Assembly (NCBI GenBank): GCA_001599975.1
Contig: BCIO01000004.1
Span: 1,153,434 to 1,217,433 of the forward strand
DNA from: Cystobasidiopsis lactophilus
Lineage: Eukaryota; Basidiomycota; Agaricostilbomycetes; Agaricostilbales; Chionosphaeraceae
DNA: 64,000 nucleotides
Direction: 5' to 3'
Under the pieces are notes generated by a model. The model was not told where the DNA came from, did not search any database, and saw only the letters and a list, made by a program, of their open reading frames with translations. Shown here in pieces: positions 9,291 through 20,401 of the stretch. Made by a program: the position numbers and the translations under genes. Each line of letters starts with the position of its first letter. Position 1 is the stretch's first letter.

Positions 9291-12200
9291 TCATTGCAAC
9301 TCTATCAATACATGCCGCTCCAGCACCTTGACCGTCGTCTTGGGCTCCACAACAATGGTCTGCGTGTCTTGGAGGATGAGCGCCGGCCCTTCGACCAACG
9401 TGCCCGCTGCCAGCTTGTCGAGACGGAACAGTGGGACGTCTGTGCGCCCAGAGTCCTCAAAGTAGACGGACACCTGCTCCTCTGACTTTGCTGCCTTCTT
9501 GAAGGAAGCGTCCTCGGCCTCCTTGAAGGGCGAGTTGAACTTGGTCGACTGGGATTTGCCGATGCCGCGCACCCTGTGGTAAACCCACCTTTGAGCCGAA
9601 AGCCGAGCTTGAAAGAGAAGCGAGCGCACCGAATGTCGTCGACGATGATGTTGCGCTTCTCGAGCGTGAATCCAAACTCTTGCTTGTAGTTGCGCTCGAA
9701 GATCTCGTCAAACGACCAGTCGTCGTCCGACGGCTGCAAGGTCATGAGCGCATTGTCTGTGCCATCGTATCTGTTCCTCTGAAATTTAGACAGAAGACGC
9801 CTTCCAACCTTCAAGCAAGGCAATCTTGCCTCAAGTTCAAGTACGACTGGAGGATGATGTTCTTGTCCTTGAAGCTCTGCCGCCGCATCTCTTGCTTGAC
9901 CGACTTTTTCAGTTTTTCTAGGCGGCTCTTAAGGGAAGCAACGGCGTTTTGGTCGAAGACCGAGGCGCTCGGTTCCCGCTCGTCGTACATCCTGGGTCCC
10001 ATCAGGGTCAGCTTGTGCTTTGTCGATTGGGACGGGGTAAGCCCACCTATCTGCCAAAGCCATCCCGTACGCTGATAACACAGAAGAGAAGGTGTGCAGT
10101 AGGACCTTTTTGATGCCCAGGTTCTTGGCGATGGCGCAGACGTGTTGGCCCGCGGCGCCGCCTGCGGAGCATACCTGGACTCAGCAAAAGCGAACGCAAC
10201 GGTCGTGAGTGTGTGCTCACCAAATCCAGTAAGAACGTGCTTTGTGGTCTGTATGAGCCTTGAGCTTTCAGTGAATCCTGTCAATGCGCATCAAGAAGCA
10301 CGCACATCAAACCCTCGGGCCTCTGTCAGTGTCCTGATGGGCCGGCATATTGACTCGTTGGCGACTTTGAGGAACCCGAACGCGATCTCGTCGGCGCTCA
10401 TTTGGCCCTTTGACGAAGAGCCGCCGGCCGACGAGTTGATCTCCTTGCAAAGCTCTTCGAACTTTTCCCGGGAGGCGTCCACATCCAGCGGTTCGTCCTC
10501 CTTCTCGCCAAAGATGGAGGGGAAGTACTTGGGAACTAGCCGGCCAAGCATGAGGTTGGCGTCCGTGACTGCGAGAGGACCGCCTTTCCTGCAATTTGCC
10601 GGCAACTCAATGACTGTAAGTTGATTTGAATGCGACAACAACGAACCGATAGCAAGTCGGCCCAGGGTGGGCGCCTGCGCTCTCGGGCCCGACCGTGAAG
10701 AGCGAGTTGCGCCAGAAAAGCCGGCTACCGCCACCGGCCGCCACGGTGTTGATGTCCAGCTGCGGGCTTTGGATGACCACCCCGGCTGTGGTGGTCTCGA
10801 ACACAGTCTCGTATTCGCCGTCGTAGCGCGAAACGTCCGTCGAAGTCCCGCCCTTCGCGGTCTCTCAGCATTGCTATCACTCTATCAAAGTGGGAAGTGG
10901 CTCGCGCACCATGTCAAAACCAATGACTGGGATCTTCTTCTCCTCGTCCCAGCTTGTCAATGCGCATCCAACCACGCCACCAGCCGGGCCGGACAGGATG
11001 CTTCGCAGGCCGCTGAACGTCTTCACGTCTGTTAGCCCTCCATCCGAAGACCTGCATCCTCGGTTCCTTCTCATCAGGAAAGTGTTCGCCGAGGCTTAGA
11101 AGCAACGAGGGCATGCTCACATGAATTCGACGCTCGTCCGGCCTTTTGTCTCGTCGTGGCCCTCCTTCTCCACGTCCGCCCGCAAGCTCTCGTCAAAGCC
11201 CTTGAAAAAGCCGTTGATGTAGTCCATTAAGACCGGGGTGAGATAGGCGTCGCAGGTGGCCGAGATGCCGCGAGGGACGACCTTGATGGCGGCCGAGACG
11301 GAGGAGGACAGGGAGACTTGGGTGAAGCCAATCTCTTTAGCGATCTCTGCCACCCGCTTTTCGTGCTCTGTGAGTGTCGAGCGTCATATGTCAGCACCAC
11401 AAATGAAAGCGGACAAGGCGACCTCGATGCTCACCTGGATAAGTGTAGGAGTGCAGGAAGACGACGGCGAGCGACCGGTAGTCCTGGTCGTAGAGCCGCT
11501 TCAAGTCCTTCTCGACCGCATCCTCGTCGAGCGTCTTCAAGATCCGAACCGCCTCCCCGCTGATGCCCTGCACAATGTCTTTGTCGTCCTTCCCATCGTA
11601 GCCTTTAGTCAGCTTGCCAGCGTCGTCGAACTGCACAGCCCGGTCCTTGGCTTTAGGGTCGCTCGAATAGCCGACCAACGTAACCCGCTCGTCCACCTCG
11701 ACGACGGCCGAGTAGAGCACCTCGGGCTTCTTGATGGCCAAGTCAAAGATCTTGGGGCGGGACTGGTTGCCGATCTGTAGCAGGTCCCTGAAGCCTTTAG
11801 TGATGACCAGGGCGTGCCTGGCGCCTTTGCGCTCCAGCAAGGCGTTGGTGCCTACAGTCGTCGAAAGCCTGGAGGTTCCTCCCAGAAGCTGAGAGCCTTT
11901 CTCATGAGAGGTGGCTAGGGAACATACCTTATCCAAGAGCTGTGACGCGTTCGACTCGTGAGCACAAGATGGAACTCTGCTAAGGGAGATGGCCAAGCCT
12001 CACATCTTGTCCGTGGCATACCGCTCCTCTCGCGGCAGGTCCTTCTCCAGCACATGCTCTAGGATCCGTCTCACGCCCTCTCTAGGTGCGTCCTAATAGA
12101 GACCTTTGAGCATTGCAGTCCAAGAGCAAAGCAGAGCCAGAGGCACACCTCGTAATGACCCGGATCACTCGAGAGCAGCTTGATGATCTTCTCCTCCCGC

Positions 12201-12429
12201 TCTTCCGGCGAGTCAGGCTTAGGCCAAGAAGCATACACGTCTTCCTCAATCAAACATCAGGCCGAAGACAGAAAGCCAGGCGCAGCAAATCTCTCGCACT
12301 GCCGAATGATCCGCGGCCATCGTCAGCGACCTCGACAGTGGCGCCGCGCTCAGAAGCGGGCCCTCACCCTGTGAAAGTTCCTCCTCGGTCGATGCTAATC
12401 TCTAAGGAATGATCCGGGATCTCAGGCAT
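9291..12429 (-). CDS. OXP1: 5-oxoprolinase, hydantoinase A half only
   Basis: Full-length 5-oxoprolinase hydrolyses 5-oxoproline to glutamate with ATP (glutathione gamma-glutamyl cycle). The first exon starts [20 protein letters not shown] and splices to [20 protein letters not shown]. Later exons give [88 protein letters not shown] then [19 protein letters not shown], and [13 protein letters not shown]. The C-terminal exons read [20 protein letters not shown] and [18 protein letters not shown], ending [11 protein letters not shown]. These are the HyuA N, A and C parts in order. The family normally continues for another 500 or so residues (hydantoinase B); here translation stops at the domain boundary. 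Many introns of about 50-80 bp are present. It could be a truncated enzyme, a pseudogene, or a partner of a HyuB protein elsewhere. Confidence 0.85.
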
Positions 12430-12768
12430 TGTCTTATAGATGGCGGTGAGCGCATGAAAGTTGGCGGCGGCAAGGTTGCGATCTCAAGTGGACCGGCACG
12501 ACGCAAGAAGTGGGAGAGCGGAAACCCGAACGACTTTGCAGAGACGCGGTCCCCCTTTCCCGAATGCGCCTGCCCTTGAGGGTGATCCCAAGCATGGGCT
12601 GCCGTGCTCCGAGAAAAGCGCAATCCTCCTGCACACCAAGCCGCCCCGAATCCTCCACTGGCTCCCCGTGCTGTGATGTCCTCCGCTTGTCCGTTGAAAA
12701 ATCCAGAGAGAATGAGAAGAGATGAATATGCAAAAGGCGAGCGAGAGGTGGGTCGTCCGTGAAGTGAT
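12430..12768. other. intergenic, 5-oxoprolinase promoter and S30 3' end
   Basis: This lies between the stop of the S30 gene and the start of 5-oxoprolinase, both on the minus strand. No further gene is visible; open frames on either strand lack any motif. Confidence 0.55.
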
Positions 12769-13205
12769 TTAACCGTTCTGTGCGAGTCTCAGTCCGTGAA
12801 CAGCCAATGCTGTTGCGGTAAGCCAAGCGCACCTTTCCCTCGGGGTTGGGGTTCATCCTACATCGCGGCCAGTCAGTACAGGGCGCAATCGAAGGGCAGG
12901 GGGGACGGGATCAAGCTCACCTTCGCTTCTGGCCAGGCGCAAGAGTGGAGTTAACGAATCGTCTGTGCCACTTGGCGTCAGGACCCAGACCAGCCGCTCT
13001 AGCAGTGACACAGCAACGCACCTGTTGTACTTTGCCCGCTTCATGGCGCGCCCCTTTGGCCGCTTCTTCTTTTCTTGCTTTTCCACTTTGGGAGTCTGAG
13101 ACTTGACCTTGCCTATTCACGCCCGCGCTTTAGCTCCCTGGTCGCCATCTTCTAAGGCTCTAGCAACTGACCGGCTCGCGCCAAGCTGCCGTGGACTTTT
13201 CCCAT
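12769..13205 (-). CDS. RPS30: 40S ribosomal protein S30 (eS30)
   Basis: A small, basic protein of the 40S subunit. Joining four exons gives MGKVHGSLARAG, KVKSQTPKVEKQEKKKRPKG, RAMKRAKYNR, RFVNSTLAPGQKRR and MNPNPEGKNG, about 62 residues, the normal length of eS30. No ubiquitin-like (FUBI) moiety is fused, as is usual in fungi. The introns lie after ARAG (about 70 bp), inside the Arg codon after KYN (GTGCGT donor, about 63 bp), before RMNPNPEGK (about 63 bp) and just before the last two codons. The high intron number in such a short gene is typical of basidiomycete ribosomal protein genes. The ATG at 13205 is fixed by the invariant GKVHGSLARAGKV start. Confidence 0.95.
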
Positions 13206-13956
13206 AGTGTCGTGGAGGAAGAGGAGAGAGAGGGGAGGGAGTGAGAGGGAGAGAGGGTGTCCAATTTTTTTTTCCCAAGCTTTGGCTAACTCTTTCCTGC
13301 GAACACCTGTGGTCCTTCTCATCTGAGTTCTCCCTTCTACCTTTCACCGAGACAGCGATAACCGATCTTAAATGTTGAGGCGAGCCGAACTGAGAGAGCA
13401 AGTCTGCCCGTTTGGTCTCTCTATCGATTGCTGCTTGTGACCCGCATTTCAACCCCCGCCGTCGTGGCGTTCGAGTTGACTTTGATTGCGACCCTTGTTC
13501 CTTGTCCTTCAGCCATTGCAGATGCCATTGTTCGGCGATAATGCGATCACAATTCGAGGCTTCTATACAAATTCGAGACTCTCAAACGAAGTTCACATCG
13601 CCCTCCTCCCTATCCACCTTGATCAGCGCCAGGAATGCCTTTGCTTGTTGGACTTCGGAGAGGTGATCGATCCCAGTGTTCTTGCCAAACTTCAGGATTT
13701 GCATTTGCTCCAGCGCCAATGGGGCGTTGTTCGTGCCGCGGTTGCGACCTGCTGCGACCTTTTGGGCAGCAGCGAAAGTCTTCTTCACTGAATTGGAACT
13801 GGTAAGCTTTGGACTCGCCAGCTGCTTGATCGCGGTCTTCTCTGCTAATACGGCTCGAGCGTCCTAGAACAGTCTTGGCACTGCAACGTCGGCATCCTTC
13901 TTGGTCTCCTTTGCTCGGATGGTCAGACTTTCTTCGTGGTTTCTTCTCAGACAGCC
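13206..13956. other. intergenic with a possible exon remnant
   Basis: This is the upstream region shared by S30 (-) and the first F-box/LRR gene (+). C/T- and G/A-rich tracts occur just upstream of S30 (about 13200-13270). It also contains the minus-strand open frame listed separately at 13582-13869. Confidence 0.5.
13582..13869 (-). pseudogene. possible orphan exon or gene remnant
   Basis: A minus-strand frame open for about 95 codons whose composition looks protein-like (lysine-, glutamine- and alanine-rich, with segments such as LASPKLTSSNSVKK and SEVQQAKAFLALIKVDREEG). It has no plausible start in context, is preceded by a stop at about 13868, and I cannot connect it to further exons. 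I do not recognise the sequence. It may be an exon of an undetected gene, a decayed copy, or chance. Confidence 0.25.
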
Positions 13957-15357
13957 ATGAGCAGTGGGGCTGTCCAAGATAGCGGCGCTAGCGCTCGTTT
14001 AGCCCAGCGAGCGCAAGCCGCCTCCGACCACACTTCGTCTCGCTCTTCTCTGCTGATCCTTCCCGACGAGCCGCTAGCGACCATCTTTGATTTGGCACAA
14101 AAGGAAGAGTCGTTTACCTATCGTGGAGGCCGCCCTACTAGGGAGAGCTGGCTATTGTGCAAGAGGCTGGTGCCCATTGAGCTCGGAGCGCAGCTGAAGG
14201 AGGTGCATGTCCTGGTGCAGAGTACTCGAAGGAGTGGTCTTCCATTAGTGAGCTTCATATCGGCTCGATAGCTTTGATCTAACAACTCATGGGCCCCAAA
14301 TCAGTATTACAACACGGCCAAATTTTGGAGATGGCTCGACACGTCGATCTTGCGCCCTGCTCAGTACATCCGCCGTCTGTACCTCTACATTGATTGCGGC
14401 GGCCCGCGCAATGAGGCGTTGGTCTTTCATCCGTGCCAGTTCCCTTAACCCGCGACCTTCTCCGGGTCTTGGGCAACAGCACTTTGGCTTCAAATGGAGG
14501 ACCTTGAGCCTTTAGCAAGTCACAGGCTCGCCTTGCACATCCAAAGGCTCTTACCTCCACTTCCTATCGTACACCTGCGCCAATGCAAGAGCTACGAGGA
14601 AAGCCCGTCCCGCCTTGCACCGTTCTTTATCTTCTTGGAGCCCCTCGACCGCCTCACGTCTTTACAGCTGGCCATTTCAGCACCACCAGTGGGCCCCTGG
14701 GATCGACCAAAGCCTATACTCAGCTTGAAGCACCTCAGTCTCGAAATTTTCGACTCCTACTCGGAGAATTCATTGCCAGCCTCTTATGACTTCATACAAG
14801 ACCTGCTGCTTCTCGCCCCCAACCTCGAATCATTCCAATATGATGGTCCGCTGGCTCAAAACGAAGCTCAATTTTTGAAGCCGGCCTTCAATCCACGTCT
14901 GCAGCGACTCATCCTCCTCCAGCCTCAGACCGGCTTACTAAACACTTGGCGACCCCTTCTTTTGTTCAGCGACATTTCTATATTTCCTTCATCTCTGGCT
15001 CGCCTGGAATTGCTCAACCTCTATGGCGTGTCCCGCGACGCCCCTGAAATTATGGCTGCTGTTTTGGCGGCTCTGCCTAACTCTGTCACCCATCTCATAG
15101 TTCTGAGAAGATTCAGGCCACACCGTGAAGCGCGCTATGAAAGCGACCCCATGTTCTCTCTTGCCGAACATCTTGTGCCTCACATCGACAATCAAAGCTG
15201 GCTCCCCGACTTGAAGAGGTTGCACACCAGTGCACTTGGTGCTGCCGACGAGAAGGACATACGGGCAGCAGCGGCGAAGAGAGGTGTGGAGTGCGAGGCC
15301 CTGCGCCTTGATCTGCAGCGTTGGCCGCCTAACTCCCAGCATCGTTTTTATCGCTAG
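13957..15357 (+). CDS. F-box-like/LRR protein, copy 1 of tandem pair
   Basis: Resembles an F-box-type adaptor with a leucine-rich C-terminal half; a role as an SCF ubiquitin-ligase substrate receptor is inferred. The N-terminus has LLILPDEPLATIFDLAQK, an F-box-like start. After one intron (about 14249-14304) the sequence YYNTAKFWRWLDT...PAQYIRRLYLYI matches its neighbour at 15818-17128. The long last exon (from about 14483) carries leucine-rich stretches such as LTSLQLAISAPP, LSLKHLSLEIF and LARLELLNLYGVS. The join near 14440-14490 is odd: relative to the neighbour the frame changes around QFP, and a simple 47-bp GT..AG intron there does not restore it. A longer intron of about 105 bp would, but would delete a conserved segment. 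So this copy may be slightly damaged. Start: ATG at 13957. Confidence 0.7.
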
Positions 15358-15817
15358 GAGACACTCGTCGTTGCGAGGTTCATCTTTTGAAAACCTCATT
15401 TTATGAGTCTTAAGAAGTACAAGGTTGTGGTCCAGGCCAGATCTTGGAGTGCTCTGTGGAGCGGTACTGACTCTCTTGTCCTTTTGCGAGTCGCCCCTTA
15501 GCAGCCCGAGTTTAGGAGCTTGCAAATATATCTAGACTCAATGTGCATATCGGATTTCTCGAAAATTGTACCCCAAGTGGCAAACGCCACCGCCAGCACC
15601 GCAAGATTCGCCCGACACAGCTCTTGCTCTTAACGACGACAGTCCGGCTCCGAAAGCTTTCCCTGGCCTTGACAGTGCATTTTCGACCTGAGCAAGGCCC
15701 CTGCTTAAGCGTGCTCTGCTCTGGACGACGCCTTAGCTTTGCCAGTTCTTTGACCGCCGACAACGCGTCCCTTGCGGCCCTCTAGCTCTCCGAGAGCGTA
15801 GAGAAGGCTCCGAAAAG
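15358..15817. other. intergenic between tandem F-box/LRR genes
   Basis: 3' flank of copy 1 and promoter of copy 2. No other gene or repeat is visible. Confidence 0.55.
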
Positions 15818-17128
15818 ATGCGAGAGGATGATAGCAAGGAGCTGGAACAGGTGCTGAGGTCTCTACACCTCTCGGACGGAGCTCGAAGCCTCTCCCTTTC
15901 TGGCCTGCCAGGCGACTTTCGGAACGCGCCACCCCGAGAGCTCTCCTTTTCAGCCCTTCCAGATGATATCTTGATCCTCGTCTTCCAAGAGGTCTTCCGG
16001 GGCCACGTCTTCACGGCCTTCGACAAGAAGCCGGACCTGTCCAATTGCATTCTCAGCAAGCGGCTGCTTCCTGTCCAGCTGTGGGGGCTGCTGCGCGAGG
16101 TCTCAGTCGACATATACCTCGCTGGTGGACGCGTTGAGGACGTGAGTCATGTCTCAATCCAAATTTCCGGACGCTGAGGTCTTACACAGGCTCGCACGAC
16201 CCACCGTTTTTGGGAGTGGCTCGCCAGGTCTCCCTGGGCTCCGGCTCAATACATTCGACACATTGAGTTCTACATACATACCAACGGCCACACCGCTTTC
16301 AGCCCCGAAATTGCACAATGGCCAGATCAGTTTCCACCGCCAAGCCTGCGCCTCGTTCTACAGGACGCCAACGCATCGGTGGCCTTTCGCAACTCCTTCT
16401 CAAATGAGACCCTCTTGCAGTTGGAGAAAAAACTGGCTGGGTTCACCATTGTGTCGGTAAAATCGTCGGCGCGATACGGCGGCAACATCAGCCTTCTTCC
16501 ATTCGTTGCCTTTCTCCGACCCCTCAAAGGCTTGAAATCTTTGGAGGTTATTTTGGATGGCCAGGCAGGCGGAGACGAAGTCGAGTGGGTGCCGAAGCCC
16601 GAACTGCGATCCTTGATCATCACAACGGGCCGCTATACGGACACTCCCGCAATCTGTGGACTTTGCTCCCTCAGTCCGCTCATCTCATCTTTCACCTACA
16701 ACGGGCCGATCTCGCTCGCTGTGCTTGCGGCGCTCGGCGGCATGTTGGGTCGCGGCTTACTGGCCTTGCAGTTGATTCAGCCGACAGGCGACTGGCTCAT
16801 TGCGGATCTCTTCAACACTGTCGCACCAAAACTCACAGCGCTCAAGCGACTCCAGCTCTCTATAGCATCCTACTCGAAACGTCCCGTCAGCACTCCCACA
16901 ATGCGCTCGGTGCTGCACCACATCCCACCTTCTGTTCGACATCTCACCCTGCTCTGGGTCTCCCAAAAAGTCGCTTTTACCTGGGCTTTGATTGACCGGC
17001 TCAAAGACGGGGCTTGGCTGCCCGATCTGGAGATTTTGGAAACCGGCGAAGTCTCGCGAGAACAAGCACTCAAGTTCGAGCGCCTTGCCCGCCGGCGCCA
17101 GTTGCTCCACTATTATGTGGATGTCTAG
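15818..17128 (+). CDS. F-box-like/LRR protein, copy 2 of tandem pair
   Basis: Paralogue of the upstream gene at 13957. The N-terminus has an F-box-like motif, LSFSALPDDILILVFQEVF, then CILSKRLLPVQLWGLLREVS, which parallels LLCKRLVPIELGAQLKEVH in copy 1. One intron (about 16141-16190) joins VED to ARTTHRFWEWLARSPWAPAQ. The remaining roughly 310 residues are one open exon with leucine-rich segments (FLRPLKGLKSLEVILDG, PELRSLIITTGRY, LTALKRLQLSIAS, PPSVRHLTLLWVS, LPDLEILETGE). Unlike copy 1 it is uninterrupted, so this is the better guide to the family structure. A substrate-receptor role in an SCF ligase is inferred from architecture only. Start: ATG at 15818. Confidence 0.78.
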
Positions 17129-17712
17129 CAGACAACTTGTGATCGCGTTTTCTCCATCAAAAGGTGAGCTTCAGAAGAGGACCGGTTTGTCGAATCAGCT
17201 GAGACCACCCAGAGACAGAAAAGGGACCCAAGCGGATGGCTCTGTTGCAACTTTTTTGCTTCAGTGGGACTGTGTCGAGTGAAGCGGCACTGTTCACGCT
17301 AGACAGGCGCCTTCCACGCTGCTGTACAAAGCTTGAAGATTTTCCTGAGCCAAAACCTGCTCCCATGGCCCTATCGCTCTTGTACATACACGAATCTACG
17401 ATCATGTATGAACCCTTTTCAGGTCATTAATCAACGAGTGGTGCAAGCCTCTGCGTTCTGTACCGAGCAGGCAACCATCGGATGCCACTGAAGTTTCGGC
17501 CGAGCCTTCAGCCGCGCGTCCTCTCTGCCCGCTCCAACCACTAACCTCTCGCTTATTTCCTGTCTCATCCTTGTCTCGTTCCAATTTCAATACGAGCATC
17601 GAACAAATATCGTTGAACAGCGTCAGCCTCTGCTCCGAAGACGACGTGCTATCATTTCCTAAGCTAGGCCTGGAGTTCCTGGACACGAAGCAACTCAAAT
17701 CCCGAAGTCGCC
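17129..17712. other. intergenic, no gene seen
   Basis: 3' flank of the second F-box/LRR gene and 5' flank of the second MDR gene, which are in tandem. No recognisable element. Confidence 0.5.
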
Positions 17713-18919
17713 ATGACGAGTCGTGAATGGCAAACCCATGCCAAAGGCCTGCCTAAGGACGCTTTGAAAGAAGTCGTCGTCTCACGCCCTACAGTGAAGA
17801 AGGACGAAGTCTTGATCAAGACGTGCTACGCCGGTATTACCCCTAGCAGCTGGAAGCTATTCATGCCCTACGCCCCCATGCTTATTCGAAAAGGAGCTGT
17901 ACCCGAGCTGGAGATGTCAGGACGGGTAGAAGACGCGAACGGCCACCCTGGGTTCGAGAAAGGCCAACTGGTGATGGCAATGCTGACGCCGGACCAGCAC
18001 GTTTGGGAGAAGAAAGGCGGTCTGTCTGAGTATGTCACTGTCAAGGTGCGCTTCGAAAGTCACTGTGCAGCGCACTTGACTCACGGACCTGCAGGCCGAA
18101 TTCGCCATTCCGGTGGCGGACAGCGTGACACCTCAGCAAGCAGCTTCGATGGGAGCCAGCGCATTGCCCGCCTTCAAAGCGTTCTCTCCTGAGATGGCGG
18201 CCTTGAAAGCCGGGGACCGCGTTTTTTTGAACGGAGGGACGTCTGCCTCGGGACTCGGAGGCATTCAAGTGGCCAAGATTCTGGGCGCCTCAGACATTGT
18301 GGTCAGCTGCTCAAAGGAGAGCTTTAGCTTGGTAAAGGAGTTGGGAGCAACGGAGGTGTGGCCTGTTCTGTCGTTTCGCTCTTCGTGGCATCCAACCTAA
18401 CGTTGCGGCCAGGCGCTGGACTACAAGGCAGCCCCAATCCAAGATCAGCTCGCTGCATTCTCATCCAAGCCCTTCGACGTCATTTTCGATGCTATTGGCA
18501 ATGTGGATATTTTCACCCATTCTGCGGCTTACCTCAAACCCGATGGCCGCTATGTGACCATTGCTCTGGATGTGCCGAAATCCACTAGCTGGGTCGGATT
18601 GGCGGGGCTCTTGGGACGATATATCTTCTGGGCGACCTGGCCAGCGATCTTGGGTGGCGTCCCACGACGGTTTCTCGCCCACTCGACTCCGCCACATGCT
18701 GGCCGCATGCGGCAGGTCGTACAATGGGCCAACGAAGGTAAGGTCATCTCATGATTCTTTCCCGTGCTCGTGTTCATCGAATGGGCGAACGCAGGCAAGC
18801 TCAAGGGCGTTGTCGACTCGGTTTGGCCCTCGAACTTTGAGGGTGTCGTCGCAGCCTACGACAGATCAATGAGCGGCAGAACAAGAGGCAAGGTACTTAT
18901 CAACATGGAAGAACACTGA
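17713..18919 (+). CDS. NADPH:quinone reductase-like MDR protein
   Basis: A zinc-free medium-chain dehydrogenase/reductase, probably cytosolic and NADPH-dependent. The GroES-like half contains KKDEVLIKTCYAGITPSSWK, VPELEMSGRVED and the GGLSEYVTV motif. After an intron comes IPVADSVTPQQAASMGASAL, then the Rossmann loop DRVFLNGGTSASGLGGIQVA, KELGATEALDYKAAP and PFDVIFDAIGN. The C-terminal part ends GVVAAYDRSMSGRTRGKVLI. Three introns with GT..AG ends (after VTVK, after GATE, and inside WANEGK) restore the frame and each rebuilds a conserved junction. Relatives include Zta1 and RTN4IP1-type reductases. The order of motifs matches the reductase at 1297-2672, but the two are distant relatives and not a recent duplication. 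Start: ATG at 17713. Confidence 0.87.
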
Positions 18920-19385
18920 GGCGATGGCGGCTGCTGTGTTCGTGGCCTGCCTTGGAGAACGATGCGCGTTTTCTCTCGGTCATTGTCCGCCAACTTCGCT
19001 CCATGGCGCGCAATCCATTCTTGGGCAACATGCGAAGTAATGCAGTGTGGAATGGAGGGATCCGTCGCGCTTTCTGGGTGTTGAGGGTGGCGGTTTTGTG
19101 CTTCTTCAAGGCTGGTTGCTCTGTTTGTCGTCCAGAATAGCCAACTGAGCACAGCCTTCTTATAAAATAGGCATGCTTCGCTGCGAACAGATGGTTGGCC
19201 ATAAGGTTCGCGTCGGTCTACATTTTTGCTTAAAATACCCCGCCCAACAAACAAACGGGCGCTCCGCCGAAAGCTCCTCCATTCTTTTCCTCTTGCCCCT
19301 GTACCGACCCCTCGACTTCTCCAGCTTCTTACCAACACACACTCATTTGAACACCCCACGCTCTTTTACGCCCTTGCAACCAGCC
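18920..19385. other. promoter region of the secreted-protein gene
   Basis: 466 bp between the MDR gene and the secreted-protein gene, both on the plus strand. It carries the TATA-like box listed separately and C/T-rich stretches before the ATG. Confidence 0.55.
19161..19167 (+). promoter_or_regulatory. TATA-like box
   Basis: TATAAAA lies about 220 bp upstream of the ATG at 19386, the only strong TATA-like element I noticed in front of a gene in this window. A C/T-rich stretch follows before the ATG. This fits a strongly or conditionally expressed gene but is not proof. Confidence 0.45.
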
Positions 19386-20132
19386 ATGTTCAAGTCTATT
19401 CTCGTCGCTGCCCTCCTCGCTTTGAGCGTCTCTGCCGCCCCGGCTGCCACCAAGCCCGTCGGCCCACAGGCCCCTAGCTGCCAACCCGGCCCTAACTGCA
19501 ACAAGGTCACTGGCCAGAAGTCCGGCACTAAGCCCGCGTTCGTGTCTCTTGCTGGTTTGGCCGGAGGACCAAGCGCTGATCCGCTTAACGGCCCTCTTCA
19601 GTTCTATTGCCATCCAATGGAACCAGGGCTACATGGACCAAGTTGGCGCCCACGCGGATACTCTGGCTGAGTTCACGACCCACTGGCGCTACGTCTGTGA
19701 GACGGTGGTTGCGCCAATCCACGGCAGGTCCTTTTGATTGTGTCCTTCCAATGCTCCGACTAACAACCCGCCTTTCTATCCAGAGCACCACTGGATGACC
19801 GTAAATATCTTTCATTCTGGCCGCCAGAATGGACTTGTGTTGAGACTGGAAAACGTTGCAGGTCAAGAAGGGCCCTACCCCGTGCTCCGCTGTCGTACAG
19901 TGCGCCGGCATGCAGACGAACGGCCTGGACGACAACGCTGTCATCAAGGGAGGCATGTGGTGTACGTTTGACCGTGTACTTTCGTTCTCAAAAGGCCCCG
20001 AGCTGAAGCCAAACGCGAGCAGACGACCACACCGCGGCCACGGTCGCCACTGGCAACACCTGGGGTTGGTGGGCCACCAAGTACACCAAGCCGGTCTGCA
20101 AGATCACCGCTGCTCAATGGAAGAAGATGTAA
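19386..20132 (+). CDS. small secreted protein, unknown
   Basis: Not recognised. The N-terminus is a clear signal peptide (MFKSILVAALLALSVSAAPA). The next stretch is Pro/Cys/Asn-containing (SCQPGPNCNK). Later exons give GYMDQVGAHADTLAEFTTHW and RYVCETVVAP, then KKGPTPCSAVVQCAGMQTNG, and a last exon with WGWWATKYTKPVCKITAAQW ending KKM. The last intron has a canonical GTACGT donor. The middle junctions (about 19540-19870) are not uniquely resolved. Even spacing of cysteines and small size suggest a disulphide-stabilised extracellular protein. Start: ATG at 19386, followed directly by the signal peptide. Confidence 0.72.
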
Positions 20133-20401
20133 AGAGCCCATTTTCGCATTTCTTCACACACATCACATTTTCGGGGGCACACACGGACATTGGTTTTTTT
20201 TCTCTCTGCTTGGATATTTCTTTTAGGGGACGTCCAATTTGAATCTGCGCCCACACTATACTTGTGGACATTTCGAAGAGGACCAGAAATTTGCCACCCG
20301 ATGCCAAGCCGAGTCAGAGGCGCTGGCGAATTCGCGTGACGTTTTGGCCCAAACCTCGACCTGCCTCCCTGCACTTTTCTCAGTACACCTTTCGTGCTAC
20401 A

